DNA from: Vibrio sp. CAU 1672
GTDB lineage: Bacteria; Pseudomonadota; Gammaproteobacteria; Enterobacterales; Vibrionaceae
Reading direction: 5' to 3'
NCBI RefSeq assembly: GCF_029223195.1
Contig: NZ_JARHUF010000003.1
Span: 62,001-126,000, forward strand
DNA: 64,000 bases
The notes below the pieces were generated by a model. The model saw only the letters and a program-made list of their open reading frames with translations, was not told the DNA's origin and did not search any database. A program made the position numbers and the translations under genes. This document shows positions 36,442 to 45,758 of this stretch, in pieces. Position 1 is the first letter of the stretch. Every line of letters begins with the position of its first letter.

Positions 36442-37704
36442 ATGACAACATCCTTACTCCAAGATTTACAAGCGCGCGGCCTGATTGCTCAGGCCAGCGA
36501 CCTCAACCAGATCCAACAATTGCTTGCCGAGCCACAGACAGTTTACTGCGGCTTCGATCCCACAGCAGGCAGCCTGCATATTGGCCACCTGGTGCCTTTG
36601 ATCATGTTGCAGCGTTTTCAGGATGCGGGCCACCAGGCGATCGCCCTGATTGGCGGGGCGACCGGCATGATTGGCGATCCCAGCTTTAAGGCCACCGAGC
36701 GTAACCTCAATTCAGCCGAGACAGTCTCCGGGTGGGTCAATGACTTATCCCGTCAAATCCACCAGTTGATGAACCACCAGCTTAGCAAGCCAATGCTGAT
36801 GGTAAACAACGCTAACTGGGTTAAACAAATTAATGTGATCGACTTTTTCCGAGATGTCGGCAAGCACTTCTCGATCAACGCGATGATCAATCGCGAATCA
36901 GTCAAGCAACGCTTACAGCGGCCAGATCAGGGCATCTCATTCACTGAGTTTAGTTATGCACTGTTACAATCCTACGATTTTGCTGAGCTGAACCGCCAGT
37001 ACGGCTGCCGCCTGCAAATCGGCGGCAATGATCAATGGGGCAATATTGTCAGCGGTATCGATCTCACCCGCCGGCAAAACGCTGAACAAGTATTTGGCCT
37101 GACACTGCCGCTGATCACCAAATCCGACGGTACCAAGTTTGGCAAAACAGAAGGCGGTGCGGTGTGGTTAGATGCAGCCAAGACCTCGCCTTACGCGTTT
37201 TACCAGTTCTGGTTATCCGCTGAAGATGCTGATGTTTATCACTTTCTGCGCTACTACACCTTCTTAGACTGTGAAGAGATCGCGGCAATTGAAGCACAGG
37301 ACAAAGCCAGTAAAAGCAAACCGCAGGCCCAGCGTATTCTGGCTGAACAAATGACCCGCTTTGTCCATGGTGAAGCCGGGCTAACCAGTGCACAACGTAT
37401 CACCCAGGCACTGTTTAGTGGTGATGTACAGCAACTGAGCTTAAATGAGTTGAAACAACTGGAACAGGATGGTTTACCCAGCGTTGAAAGTACCCAACAA
37501 GATCTGGTCGAACTATTACTTGAATCCGGGCTCGCCAGCTCGAAACGCATCGCGCGCGAACTGATCAGTAACAACGCGATCAGCGTCAATGGCGACAAAG
37601 TGGCCGCTGAACACCCGCTCCTCAGCTTCGCGCTGTTCGATCAATACTGGCTACTTCAACGCGGCAAAAAACACTTTTGTCTGGTGAAACGCATCGTTGG
37701 CTAA
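36442..37704 (+). CDS. tyrS: tyrosyl-tRNA synthetase
   Basis: A 420-residue class I synthetase of the E. coli TyrS type: HIGH motif in SLHIGHLVP near residue 44, tyrosine-binding YCGFDPTA, the KMSKS-equivalent KFGKT in [11 protein letters not shown], and a C-terminal S4-like RNA-binding domain (from about 350: [17 protein letters not shown]). It charges tRNA-Tyr. The ATG at 36442 matches the family N-terminus; the ribosome site is weak. Many Vibrionaceae have two tyrS genes, so this may be one of a pair. No T-box or tRNA-like leader was seen. Confidence 0.93.
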   Translation: MTTSLLQDLQARGLIAQASDLNQIQQLLAEPQTVYCGFDPTAGSLHIGHLVPLIMLQRFQDAGHQAIALIGGATGMIGDPSFKATERNLNSAETVSGWVNDLSRQIHQLMNHQLSKPMLMVNNANWVKQINVIDFFRDVGKHFSINAMINRESVKQRLQRPDQGISFTEFSYALLQSYDFAELNRQYGCRLQIGGNDQWGNIVSGIDLTRRQNAEQVFGLTLPLITKSDGTKFGKTEGGAVWLDAAKTSPYAFYQFWLSAEDADVYHFLRYYTFLDCEEIAAIEAQDKASKSKPQAQRILAEQMTRFVHGEAGLTSAQRITQALFSGDVQQLSLNELKQLEQDGLPSVESTQQDLVELLLESGLASSKRIARELISNNAISVNGDKVAAEHPLLSFALFDQYWLLQRGKKHFCLVKRIVG

Positions 37705-37816
37705 GCTCTGCTGTAGCAAGGCTCGCTCACGTTTTACCGACAGTGTGAAGTAAGCGACAAACGGTATGGTGGGCGATCCGTTATAGTTCGGGTTTGCATT
37801 CAAGTACACAACCAAA

Positions 37817-38113
37817 ATGATAAGACATATCTTACTGATCAAGTTTAAAACCGACGCCAGTCACGAAAATATTGAACAGCTGCGAACTCTGTTCGAGCAG
37901 ATGCCACACAAAGTAGAAGGCGTTACAGAGGTTGAATGGGGCCTCAATGACAGCCCGGAAGGTAAAAACAAACACTACACCCATGCGGTGGTGATGACGT
38001 TTGCCGACGAGGCCGGGCGTGAAAACTACTTACCTCACCCAGAGCATGATGCGCTCAAAGCCGTGTTCCGGCCGTTGCTGGAAGACATCATTGTGTTTGA
38101 TTATACGATCTAA
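37817..38113 (+). CDS. Dabb (stress-responsive alpha/beta barrel) protein
   Basis: A 98-residue dimeric alpha/beta barrel protein: IRHILLIKFKTDASHENIEQL, then GVTEVEWGLNDSPEGKNKHYTHAVVMTF and YLPHPEHDALKAVFRPLLEDIIVFDYTI, with the conserved H-x-H-x2-F-like end. Dabb proteins are small cytoplasmic proteins, some enzymes, mostly without assigned function. No strong ribosome site. A hairpin GGGGAGA / TCTCCCC follows at about 38126-38144 without a T tract. Confidence 0.9.
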   Translation: MIRHILLIKFKTDASHENIEQLRTLFEQMPHKVEGVTEVEWGLNDSPEGKNKHYTHAVVMTFADEAGRENYLPHPEHDALKAVFRPLLEDIIVFDYTI

Positions 38114-38167
38114 ACGCAACTGAACGGGGGAGAGCGATCTCCCCTCCATTCGCCCACCCTGCCAGCC

Positions 38168-38389
38168 CATGATACCAATAACGAAACCTTTACAGTACAA
38201 GCGTTGGGGGTAATGCATGGCCTGAGTGAGAAGTACGCTTTACCATTGAGCGGGTTTGACGATAAAACCAATGTGAATGGTGGCGCGATCGCTCTGGGGC
38301 ACCCGTTGGGAGCATCTGGTGACCGGTTCCTGACGAGTCGGAAAACTAGCATGGCTGAGGCTAGTCGCCGGAGTGCGATATTGCTGTGA
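38168..38389 (+). pseudogene. thiolase C-terminal fragment
   Basis: The frame reads [20 protein letters not shown], then [17 protein letters not shown]. This is the thiolase active-site region (NEAFA in a complete enzyme, His in GHP). The fragment has no start and no N-terminal 270 residues; the C-terminal Cys loop (C-x-G-G-G) is also missing, because after GASG the reading becomes unrelated and stops at 38389. It is a truncated remnant of an acetyl-CoA acyltransferase. The fragment may run only from about 38177 to 38340. Confidence 0.8.
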
Positions 38390-38521
38390 CGGCAGACAAC
38401 GCTCAGTATAATAATCGTGGTATCGGTATTGATGGATCACATCGGAAGGCGACGTTTAATCGGAAAAACCGCTCGCTATTTGCCTGGCATGCACCGTAAC
38501 TTAAACAATCATAAGGAGACA

Positions 38522-38572
38522 ATGCAGGGTCAATATGTGAAAGCCAATAAAGGCTATATTGAAGCAAACTGA
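38522..38572 (+). other. 16-codon mini-ORF with a strong ribosome site
   Basis: An ATG at 38522 preceded by AAGGAG (4 bases away) opens a 16-codon frame, MQGQYVKANKGYIEAN, before a TGA. It could be a leader peptide or the start of a truncated gene in the same decayed patch as the thiolase fragment. I do not recognise it. Confidence 0.4.
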
Positions 38573-38579
38573 GTGTTAA

Positions 38580-38720
38580 TTAAATCTCAAACAGACGATC
38601 AAATTTTCTTTTATCAAGAATATCTTCAATGCGCTTGCGGGTTTGATGGGCAGTGAGAGATTTTTTCTCTTCAGGGAGCTCTGTTTCTGCTTGGTTTTTT
38701 TTCTTTTTATTACTTTGCAT
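38580..38720 (-). CDS. small hypothetical protein (46 aa), PA3496-like
   Basis: An ORF of 46 residues. It has a Lys-rich start (MQSNKKKKNQAE), then a helix LTAHQTRKRIEDILDKRKF and ends FDRLFEI. The T-x-RK-x-IED-x-L-x-K-x-x pattern resembles short gamma-proteobacterial PA3496-type proteins, of unknown function. GTGGA lies 4 bases before the ATG. Assignment is tentative, but codon use and the charged helix suggest a real gene. Confidence 0.6.
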   Translation of the reverse strand: MQSNKKKKNQAETELPEEKKSLTAHQTRKRIEDILDKRKFDRLFEI

Positions 38721-38770
38721 AATATCCACTTTTGAATTGGCAGTTGAAATTCATTTTAGACGGTTTATTT

Positions 38771-38980
38771 TTACAGAACCGAAAATTTACCCAATCTGTG
38801 ACCTGAGCTAGAAAGAATATTTCCTTCACTCATCAATTCACAATAATCAAAATGAACAATATGATGGTTAGTTTGGATTTTTGGTAGGATATGGCGCCTG
38901 AGAATGTCACTATTTAGCTGATGTATTTCTGCCGACCATGTTGTATTGTTATTATCTAGATGAAATTTTATTTTTATCAT
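38771..38980 (-). CDS. hypothetical protein (69 aa)
   Basis: A 69-residue ORF (IKFHLDNNNTTWSAEI, then IVHFDYCELMSEGNIL). No family recognised and the ribosome site is weak. It lies in the A+T-rich stretch between the 46-aa gene and csp, on the same strand as both. Could be real or chance. Confidence 0.45.
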   Translation of the reverse strand: MIKIKFHLDNNNTTWSAEIHQLNSDILRRHILPKIQTNHHIVHFDYCELMSEGNILSSSGHRLGKFSVL

Positions 38981-39139
38981 TCGTTAAGTTGTTTCCCAGA
39001 TTTTTTTCACGCAAGAGTTGATACCAGTGTCGCTGGCGAGATGTTCTTCGAGACATAATGTTTCCTGAATGGTGTTTAAACTAAAGAGAAGAGATTACAG
39101 AAGGAGATGCAGACTATGCGTCTGAAAGAAATGTCAGTT

Positions 39140-39168
39140 TGGCGTGTAGAATCATGCTCTACACGCCA
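39140..39168 (-). terminator. hairpin 3' of csp (minus strand)
   Basis: A perfect 11-bp stem TGGCGTGTAGA / TCTACACGCCA with a 7-base loop, ten bases after the csp stop. The T tract is poor. Confidence 0.6.
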
Positions 39169-39177
39169 GAATACCAA

Positions 39178-39390
39178 TTACAGCGCCGTTACGTTTGACG
39201 CTTGAGGGCCTTTTTTGCCCTGTTCAACATCAAAGCTTACGCGTTGACCTTCAGCAAGTGTTTTAAAGCCATCTGAAACGATAGAGTTGAAGTGAACAAA
39301 CACGTCATTGCCACCGTTATCTTGAGTGATGAAACCGAAACCTTTAGTTTCGTTGAACCATTTTACTGAACCAGTCATTTTGTTAGACAT
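39178..39390 (-). CDS. CspA-family cold-shock protein (second copy)
   Basis: A 70-residue cold-shock domain protein with KGFGFIT (RNP1) and DVFVHF (RNP2). It differs from the copy at 24274 mainly in the C-terminal half ([17 protein letters not shown], ending [10 protein letters not shown]). The ATG is preceded by TAGAGGTATCT, identical to the other copy. A leader of about 167 bases precedes it. Confidence 0.95.
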   Translation of the reverse strand: MSNKMTGSVKWFNETKGFGFITQDNGGNDVFVHFNSIVSDGFKTLAEGQRVSFDVEQGKKGPQASNVTAL

Positions 39391-39600
39391 AGATACCTCT
39401 ACATTTTAAATATTTACAATAATTTTTAGACGCTGACTACAAAAGCTACTATCGGATTATGAAGAAAAGCTATCGCAGGGGCTAAACGAAAGGTATCGAA
39501 AGATGACTGAGAGAAGACTTGTACTTGATTTTCACTAATAGCCCATTTGTAAGAGCTGAGTGCAGTATACACGCAATTGGGATAAAGACTAGCGTTATCT
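39391..39600 (-). promoter_or_regulatory. csp promoter and ~167-nt cold-shock leader (minus strand)
   Basis: On the minus strand TATACT (plus-strand coordinates 39564-39569) is the -10 box, then TGCACTCAGCTCTTAC starts the transcript; the leader ends with TAGAGGTATCT. Sequence, length and the CAGCTCTTA element match the plus-strand csp leader. The rest of the region up to 39860 is A+T-rich and gives no gene. Confidence 0.75.
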
Positions 39601-39860
39601 CATTTTTTTAAATCATCCGTAAAATTACCGTTTTTAATCGTCAAACAATATTCGCGCTTTATGCTCGACCCTTTCAACGATTTCTTCACAATTTCAAAGC
39701 ATTAAACATATCCTGCCGGGAAAAATCACAGCCCAGATTGTCTAACCAGGGCTTGTCAACTGGACAAAATATTTACCGATTTTGCCGGGTAACGGCGTTA
39801 TAATGGCACTTTGAAATATTTCGTTACATCATTGATGTCACGTAACAATTGAGAACAATA

Positions 39861-40118
39861 ATGAACAACAGTAGACGGACCGGAGTATTAATCGGTACTC
39901 TGGTTTTAATCGGCACATGCGCACTCTTTAGCTCACCAGCGAACACGGTTTGGTATCAAGTGCCCGTTTCGGCGGTCAACGGGCTCGCATTCACCCTGGC
40001 ATTCGGTCTGGGACTGAGCCCTGATTCAGCGCTAGCCTTCTCATTGCTCACTCTGGCGGCATTATTCTATTTAGGCTATGTTTTTGGCTGCCGGTGCTAT
40101 TACAAGTTCAGACCATAA
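39861..40118 (+). CDS. small two-helix membrane protein (85 aa)
   Basis: An 85-residue hydrophobic protein with at least two membrane helices (GVLIGTLVLIGTCALF, then the longer FTLAFGLG ... LAFSLLTLAALFYLGYVFG). No family recognised. The ATG has GAGAAC six bases upstream. The frame extends four codons more. It is followed by a 9-bp tandem repeat. Confidence 0.6.
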   Translation: MNNSRRTGVLIGTLVLIGTCALFSSPANTVWYQVPVSAVNGLAFTLAFGLGLSPDSALAFSLLTLAALFYLGYVFGCRCYYKFRP

Positions 40119-40162
40119 AATAAAGGCCGAAATTATCGGTGAGAACAGCTCGGCGCAATATC

Positions 40163-40189
40163 ATCCAGAGAATCCAGAGAATCCAGAGA
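40163..40189. repeat. 9-bp tandem repeat, three units
   Basis: Three exact copies of ATCCAGAGA in a row, followed by AATCC. Too short to judge its role; it may vary in copy number between strains. Confidence 0.8.
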
Positions 40190-40368
40190 AATCCTTACCA
40201 AAATAAAGTAGATATGGCTTACATACGAAATGCGGCGCACTTCACGTAAAATTGCCACAAAAATCTCTTCCTGAAAATCAGTAGCTTGGCTAAAGCACTA
40301 ATAATTAATCCAAATCTGCGGTTATATTGATAGGCTCGACATGCTAGTATCAGCGGCTTTTTGATCAT

Positions 40369-40399
40369 CCTCACACTTTTTAAGTGATTTAGTGTGGGG
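40369..40399 (+). promoter_or_regulatory. hairpin in the BCCT leader
   Basis: CCTCACAC and GTGTGGGG form an 8-bp stem (one G-U pair) with a 15-base loop. It ends 3 bases before an in-frame ATG at 40403 and 40 bases before the preferred start at 40439. It could influence translation or be a terminator of an upstream transcript. Confidence 0.4.
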
Positions 40400-40438
40400 G
40401 AAATGCACGGCTTCCGAGCCCTAAAAAGCGAAGTACTT

Positions 40439-42022
40439 ATGTCAAATATGACGAATGCCGCCTCTCATGCTCCTATCCAGGAAGCAGACTATTCTGCAAT
40501 TCATCCCCCTTCCCTACTCAAGCGTCTTGAACTCACTAACCCGGTTTTCTGGTTAAGTGGCAGCTTTCTTACGGTATTTGTTCTGCTCGCACTGACCAAT
40601 ACCGAATCTCTGACCGCAATGGTCAACGCAGGCTTCGGGTTTGCGACTCAATATTTCGGTGCCTTCTGGCAAGTATTGCTCCTTCTGAATTTCCTTATTG
40701 GTTTGGCTATTGCGCTTGGTCGTACGGGTTGCGTACGCTTAGGTGGCTTGGCGAGGCCTGACATCGATACCTTTAAATGGTTGTCAATCGTACTCTGCAC
40801 ATTGCTTGCAGGTGGTGGTGTTTTCTGGGCTGCCGCTGAGCCTATCGCTCACTTTGTTTCTGCGCCGCCTTTATACGGTGAAGCATCACCTAAAGCGTCA
40901 GCGATTAATGCACTTTCTCAGTCTTTCATGCACTGGGGCTTTCTGGCCTGGGCCATTCTGGGTTGTCTTTCTTCTGTGGTATTGATGCACCTGCATTACG
41001 ACAAAGGCTTACCACTCAAGCCGCGTACCCTGCTTTACCCAGTCTTTGGCGACAAGGCGATCAACGGCTGGATTGGTGAGCTTGCTGATGCCTGTAGCAT
41101 CATCGCCGTTGCGGCCGGTACCATTGGCCCTATCGGCTTCCTGGGCCTGCAAATCAGCTACGCGCTGAACTCCCTGTTTGGTCTGCCAGATACCTTTATC
41201 ACTCAAAGCATGGTGATAGTGGCAGCGATTCTGATGTACACCTTATCTGCGCTGAGTGGGGTAAGCAAAGGCATTCAGTTGGTCAGCCGTTACAACATCG
41301 TATTGTCGGTAGCATTGATTGGCTACCTGCTGTTTTTCGGCCCGACCAGCTTTATCGTCGACGGTTATGTACAGGGTGTAGGCCGGATGGTGGATAACTT
41401 CTTCCCCATGGCACTTTATCGCGATAACACCGAATGGCTCAGTTGGTGGACGGTATTTTTCTGGGGTTGGTTTATCGGTTATGGCCCGATGATGGCGATC
41501 TTTATTGCGCGGATCTCACGCGGCCGCACGATTCGCCAGTTAATTTTGTCTATCAGTATTGCCGCGCCGTTAATCACCTGTTTCTGGTTCAGTATCGTCG
41601 GAGGCAGTGGCCTGGCGTTTGAACTGGAGAATCCGGGATTGATCTCCAGCGCATTCGAAGGCTTTAACCTGCCAGCGGTGTTGCTTGCGATCACTTCGGA
41701 ACTGCCATTCCCGATGGTGATCTCGGTATTGTTCCTGATCCTGACTACCACGTTCATTGTCACGACCGGTGACTCAATGACCTACACCATCAGCGTGGTC
41801 ATGACAGGCTCAACAGAGCCAAGTGCCGTCATGCGTTCGTTCTGGGGGCTGATGATGGGGGTGGTCGCAATTGCACTGATTTCGATGGGTTCAGGCGGTA
41901 TTTCTGCCTTGCAATCTTTCATTGTGATCACCGCGGTTCCCGTGTCTTTCATTCTGCTGCCAAGCATCTGGAAAGCGCCGGGCATCGCCAACCAAATGGC
42001 AAAGCAGCAAGGCCTGATTTAA
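40439..42022 (+). CDS. BCCT-family betaine/choline/carnitine-type transporter
   Basis: A transporter of about 527 residues with 12 membrane helices. The BCCT signature FFWGWFIGYGPMMAIFIARI, then SRGRTIRQLIL, is present, and the substrate-box region lies in helix 4 (GGGVFWAAAEPIAHF). Such transporters import compatible solutes or quaternary amines by Na+ or H+ symport. The box has GYGPM rather than the AWSPF of betaine transporters, so the substrate is open. Start ATG at 40439 matches the polar N-terminus, without a good ribosome site; upstream ATG codons at 40394 and 40403 are alternatives. A strong terminator follows at 42132-42159. Confidence 0.9.
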   Translation: MSNMTNAASHAPIQEADYSAIHPPSLLKRLELTNPVFWLSGSFLTVFVLLALTNTESLTAMVNAGFGFATQYFGAFWQVLLLLNFLIGLAIALGRTGCVRLGGLARPDIDTFKWLSIVLCTLLAGGGVFWAAAEPIAHFVSAPPLYGEASPKASAINALSQSFMHWGFLAWAILGCLSSVVLMHLHYDKGLPLKPRTLLYPVFGDKAINGWIGELADACSIIAVAAGTIGPIGFLGLQISYALNSLFGLPDTFITQSMVIVAAILMYTLSALSGVSKGIQLVSRYNIVLSVALIGYLLFFGPTSFIVDGYVQGVGRMVDNFFPMALYRDNTEWLSWWTVFFWGWFIGYGPMMAIFIARISRGRTIRQLILSISIAAPLITCFWFSIVGGSGLAFELENPGLISSAFEGFNLPAVLLAITSELPFPMVISVLFLILTTTFIVTTGDSMTYTISVVMTGSTEPSAVMRSFWGLMMGVVAIALISMGSGGISALQSFIVITAVPVSFILLPSIWKAPGIANQMAKQQGLI

Positions 42023-42131
42023 GTGGCCAAAGCGCCTCATTGCTGGCCCGGCGTACTCGATGCAGCTATCGGTCGGGTTATGAATGCTTGTGCTAAATAG
42101 CCGCTTTTTAGCAACCATCTGCGCTATACAC

Positions 42132-42159
42132 AAGCGCCCTCTCAATCGAGAGGGCGCTT
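42132..42159. terminator. Rho-independent terminator after the BCCT gene
   Basis: Perfect 12-bp stem AAGCGCCCTCTC / GAGAGGGCGCTT with a 4-base loop, then TATTTTA. Could also act for the converging DUF4105 gene. Confidence 0.85.
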
Positions 42160-42223
42160 TATTTTACCCAAACTCAGAAAAGCCGTAAATTACCGCGCTT
42201 TTCCTTACAGCTTAATCCGTTAG

Positions 42224-44097
42224 TTAAAAATAGCGCGCGTAACTTACACCGAACTCGCTGCTTTGGTGATATTTAGCATTGAACCTGATGTCCCAGTCCT
42301 GGCTATTACCGAACCGACTCTCCCAGTCAACAAGCACGCTTTGCTCCGCATTTGGGCCAAAACCGCTGGTCGGCGTCACTGTTAAGTGGGTTTTCCATAT
42401 AGGGTTAGCCGTATACAGGGCGCCCAGGGTGACACCAACATCAGAGTCATGGTAATTCGAAATATCAAGATTCACTCTTGGCAGAGCATACAGCGAGACG
42501 CCACCGCTCAGCGGCATCGCTTTACCCAGACCACCATACCAACGTACCCGTTCACAATCGCGGCAACTGAGATTTTGCTGCTCGACGGTCAGGCGGGTGC
42601 TCCAGGCAAAACGGTTTTCATCGAACAGATCAACCTGGTGAATATTTAACGTGGTAACATTAAACACATCCAACTTCCCCAGCCAGATATCCTGGGCATC
42701 AAACTTGACTTCAGCATCAAAAAACGTGGCGTTAGAGTCTTTAAACCGTGATGTTTCTAATGAGAGGTAACCGTAGTACGCCGCACGAAAACTGAGTTGG
42801 CCAAAGCCACCATGCTTAACGCTATAACCCGACGAAAGCGCCAGTTTGAGCGGATTTTGTGCCTGATGCGGCGGCGCGGTGTTCGAGCGTTGCCAAGCAG
42901 TCTCCATCGCCGGTAACTGAAGCCGTGCCCGCATAAGTTGCAGTTTACGCTGTTTGGCTATCGAAGCTTTTTCAGCATCCCCCTCCACCATCAGCAGTTC
43001 ATAATAATCAAACATCAGGTTAAGTACCCGGCTCTGACTCCCGGCGCTTAAATTCAGGTAACGGCTATCAGTAAAAAACGGCTGGTTTATGGTCAGGCTT
43101 TTTGCCGCCGCTTGCTCTTCAGGCGACAACGCAAGGTATTTGTCACGGATACGGGCATATTTCGACTCGCTCTTGTTAATACTTTTTACTAACGGCCGGC
43201 CATTATGTTCGCGTTTGGTTAACGCTTTAAAAATATCTAATGGCATATCCCAGGGCAGCAGGTTATCGACTAACGGTTCATCCAGCACGATACTGATAAA
43301 GTTAGCCATCTGGCTGGCACAGTTGCTGTCCAGGAAATAGTAACGGTATTGTTGCCCCTTACGCTCCCATAAATGCGCTTCCAAAAGGGTGAGTTCTTCC
43401 GCCGACAAGTTGAGTTCGTATTCCCACAACTCACGTTGTTCATTTTCCGCATAGCCATGCTCATAGCGGTAGTAATCTTCCTGGCTGAAACTGGCGCTGT
43501 AGCCTCCCAACAGACCATAGCTGACATACTTAATCGTATTATCTTGCTGACCGGTGTTTGCGCCAAAATTCACGCTGCTGTCGAGCAATGGGGTATCGGT
43601 TAAGTAGGTTTCATTCTGCTTGTTAAGTTTCATCAGCAGGTGGCCGAAAAAAGACGCCGGGTTACCCAGATATCCGGTCACAAAAATCAGGCTGATTGAC
43701 TGCAGCTGATTCTGTTGGCGCCAGACCTCAAGGTCACGGCAGCTATAGCTGGGTAACTGAACTTGGTTACCCAAACGCTGCTTGAGCCAAACATAGCGCG
43801 CTGGGAAGCGACACTGAGCCGGTAACGGAACTTCGGCGGTCGGGCCTTGCTCAAAAGCGGCAATCGTCGCTAACAGTTCTTGAGTCGGCTCACGATGGCC
43901 TTGCGGGGACAAAAAAACGCAGCGGATTCAATCAGGCTGGTCTCACCCTGGTAGTGGAGCAGTTTTAGCCACTGCGGGTGCGCCGCAAGCTGTGCATCCA
44001 AAGCGAGCTGTTGGTTATTGGAAAGTGCGGCATTGGAAGCGAAAGGAGAACTACAAAGAAGTGCAAGAAATGCACAGCGCAACGGAAACTTCAGCAT
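42224..44097 (-). pseudogene. DUF4105 (Lnb-type) periplasmic protein, frameshifted at an A7 run
   Basis: Two adjacent minus-strand frames together make one gene. The 5' part (from ATG at 44097) encodes a signal peptide (LALLCSSPFASNAA) and continues to AAFF; the 3' part (42224-43912) begins SPQGHREPTQELLAT and carries the DUF4105 core (FVTGYLGNPASFFGHLLMKL, then DSNCASQMANF with catalytic-looking Cys). They are joined in register if the A7 run at 43911-43917 had one more A (AAFFLSPQ). Full length would be about 624 residues, a secreted protein of unknown function, possibly outer-membrane-associated (C-terminal strands end RYF). A sequencing error is a real alternative to a mutation. Confidence 0.85.
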
Positions 44098-44124
44098 AAG
44101 AGTTTATATTCGGACAAAAATAAA

Positions 44125-44148
44125 GAGCGCAAGATATCTCTTGCGCTC
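44125..44148 (-). terminator. Rho-independent terminator after the DUF3015 gene
   Basis: Perfect 10-bp stem GAGCGCAAGA / TCTTGCGCTC with a 4-base loop, followed on the minus strand by TTTATTTTTG. It separates DUF3015 from the DUF4105 gene. Confidence 0.8.
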
Positions 44149-44172
44149 AGTTTCAGGATCATACGAAAAGTA

Positions 44173-44655
44173 TTATACAGCCTTGCACTGACCGGCAAAC
44201 TGATTCACTTCTTCAACAACCAGGTTGTAATAACCCTGTGCCTTTTCACTTTGAGTCAACTCAGAGTAATCAGCAGCTTGAATCTGCTGGCCAAAGTCAC
44301 GGCGAATACCGTTAACAATTTCTGGTCGTACTGCATTGTCACATTCAAAAATATCAAGCATCGCCATCATATGCTCACCACTACCTTGAACAGTGTCTTG
44401 TTCAATCATCGGGTAAGTGTCGTTAATGAACTTAGCCGCCGCCCAGAATGGTCCCTGACAAATGTCTGGCGTAGAAATATGTGACGTTGTTGCGGTAGTA
44501 CCCAAATCCCAAACAATATTGGTAGTCAGAGCCGGGAAGCCTTTAAGGGTTGGTCCCGCAATCCAGTGGCCGATACCACAGTCTTTCCAAAGGTTATCCG
44601 CCAAAGAAGGGATTGAAAGCGCAGTTAGCATGACTACAAGAGCGATCTTTTTCAT
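44173..44655 (-). CDS. DUF3015 family secreted protein
   Basis: A 160-residue protein with a signal peptide (about 1-19, ending LAD). The mature part opens NLWKDCGIGHWIAG and has FPALTTNIVWDLGTTA, then GSGEHMMAMLDIFECD; three or four cysteines may pair. The family is periplasmic or secreted with unknown function. The ATG at 44655 fits the signal peptide; the longer frame upstream is unsupported. Same strand as DUF4105 but behind its own terminator. Confidence 0.87.
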   Translation of the reverse strand: MKKIALVVMLTALSIPSLADNLWKDCGIGHWIAGPTLKGFPALTTNIVWDLGTTATTSHISTPDICQGPFWAAAKFINDTYPMIEQDTVQGSGEHMMAMLDIFECDNAVRPEIVNGIRRDFGQQIQAADYSELTQSEKAQGYYNLVVEEVNQFAGQCKAV

Positions 44656-45101
44656 TTTATTCACTACTGTATGATTGTTATATAGTTGGCTGCAAAAGCA
44701 TTTCAAGCAGGCGAATTTGGTACAATGAATATGACGCAGCCAAATGATAAACAAAGAAAATAATACTAATGTTTAAGTAAGGGCTTTTTTTGTCTAATTT
44801 GTTGACTTTAAGCAAAAATACTCAATTTAAATAGCGGCGTAAAACCCATGCACGATCGGCCTTCTCCGGTCTTATTATCGCCATAAGCCGATTACCTGTT
44901 GCTATACTCCGCCCCGGTCTAACAATCGCGGCAAGCATCTCCTGCGCTCCCCGCTACCTGTTCCCTCACTTTCGGCCCAATGCTGATCCAACCCACATCA
45001 CAAATTAATCAATTAATGAAATAACGATTAATTTTTTGCGTGTCGGATAAAAAATCAACGTCTTATAATTAATCAAACGTTTAATATTATGAGACGAGAC
45101 A
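44656..45101. other. divergent intergenic region of DUF3015 and TetR genes
   Basis: About 450 bases. The last 110 are very A+T-rich with several ATTAAT repeats and a central AAACGTTT (about 45077-45084) near the TetR start, a candidate operator for autoregulation. No gene seen. Confidence 0.5.
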
Positions 45102-45758
45102 GTGGTACAAGCACACCGACGGGCAGGCAGGCCTACCCAAAGCATCGACGCACGGGAAAAGCTCATTCACCACGCCAGAGAGCTGTTTACCATCATGGCT
45201 TACGACAAAGTCTCCACTCGACTTGTCGCGCAAAAATCCGGCGTAAACGTGGCGATGATCCGATATTATTTTGGCAACAAAGAAGGCCTGTTCGAAACCA
45301 TGCTGCGCGAAACACTGGCACCAGTACAAAAACAAATGCAAGTCTTGGTCAGCGACAGCTCTGAGAAGAATTTCCTCGACATCATGCGCACCTATTACAG
45401 CGAAATGATCAAGGTGCCACAGTTTCCCCGCCTGGTTGCACAAGTGATGCACATGCCTCCATCTGAAACCCAGCGAAAACTGCTGGAAAAAGTTTTTCAC
45501 GATATCAGCCAACCTATGCAGGGAGTGCTTTTTGACAAGCTGGTGGACAGCGGTGTGCTACGCAAAAACGCCGATCCAAAACTGTGCCGGATTTCTTACA
45601 TCAGCCTGATGGTGTTCCCCTTTATCGCACCGCCGGCACTACTGGCCATTCATGGTATCGAACTATCGGAAACGTTTTTAAACCAATTACTTGAACACAA
45701 CATACGACTGATGAAACATGGGTTTCTTGATTCGGGCAACCACTATGAAAATAAATAA
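45102..45758 (+). CDS. TetR-family repressor
   Basis: A 218-residue regulator: helix-turn-helix in the first 60 residues (REKLIHHARELFTIMAYDKVSTRLVAQKSGVNVAMIRYYFGNKEGLFE) and a C-terminal ligand-binding domain. It probably represses the RND efflux genes downstream, which begin within its last codons. The start is GTG at 45102. It is the first gene of the TetR-adaptor-permease unit. Confidence 0.9.
   Translation: MVQAHRRAGRPTQSIDAREKLIHHARELFTIMAYDKVSTRLVAQKSGVNVAMIRYYFGNKEGLFETMLRETLAPVQKQMQVLVSDSSEKNFLDIMRTYYSEMIKVPQFPRLVAQVMHMPPSETQRKLLEKVFHDISQPMQGVLFDKLVDSGVLRKNADPKLCRISYISLMVFPFIAPPALLAIHGIELSETFLNQLLEHNIRLMKHGFLDSGNHYENK

Larger units (their letters stand above)
40119..40438. other. 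intergenic region before the BCCT gene
   Basis: About 320 bases. Contains the 9-bp tandem repeat at 40163-40189 and a hairpin at 40369-40399. The rest is A+T-rich and should hold the BCCT promoter. No gene seen. Confidence 0.5.

Noticed and set aside
38160..38180. Possible mobile-element end (GATACCAATAACG) at the thiolase fragment, like the ends of the palindromic repeat
   Set aside because: The match to ATACCAATCT is only eight bases, there is no partner end nearby, and the bases are explained by the thiolase codons.
38400..38520. Integron attC-like site in the decayed patch
   Set aside because: No paired RYYYAAC/GTTRRRY core sites with a suitable fold were found, and no integrase or cassette array is present.
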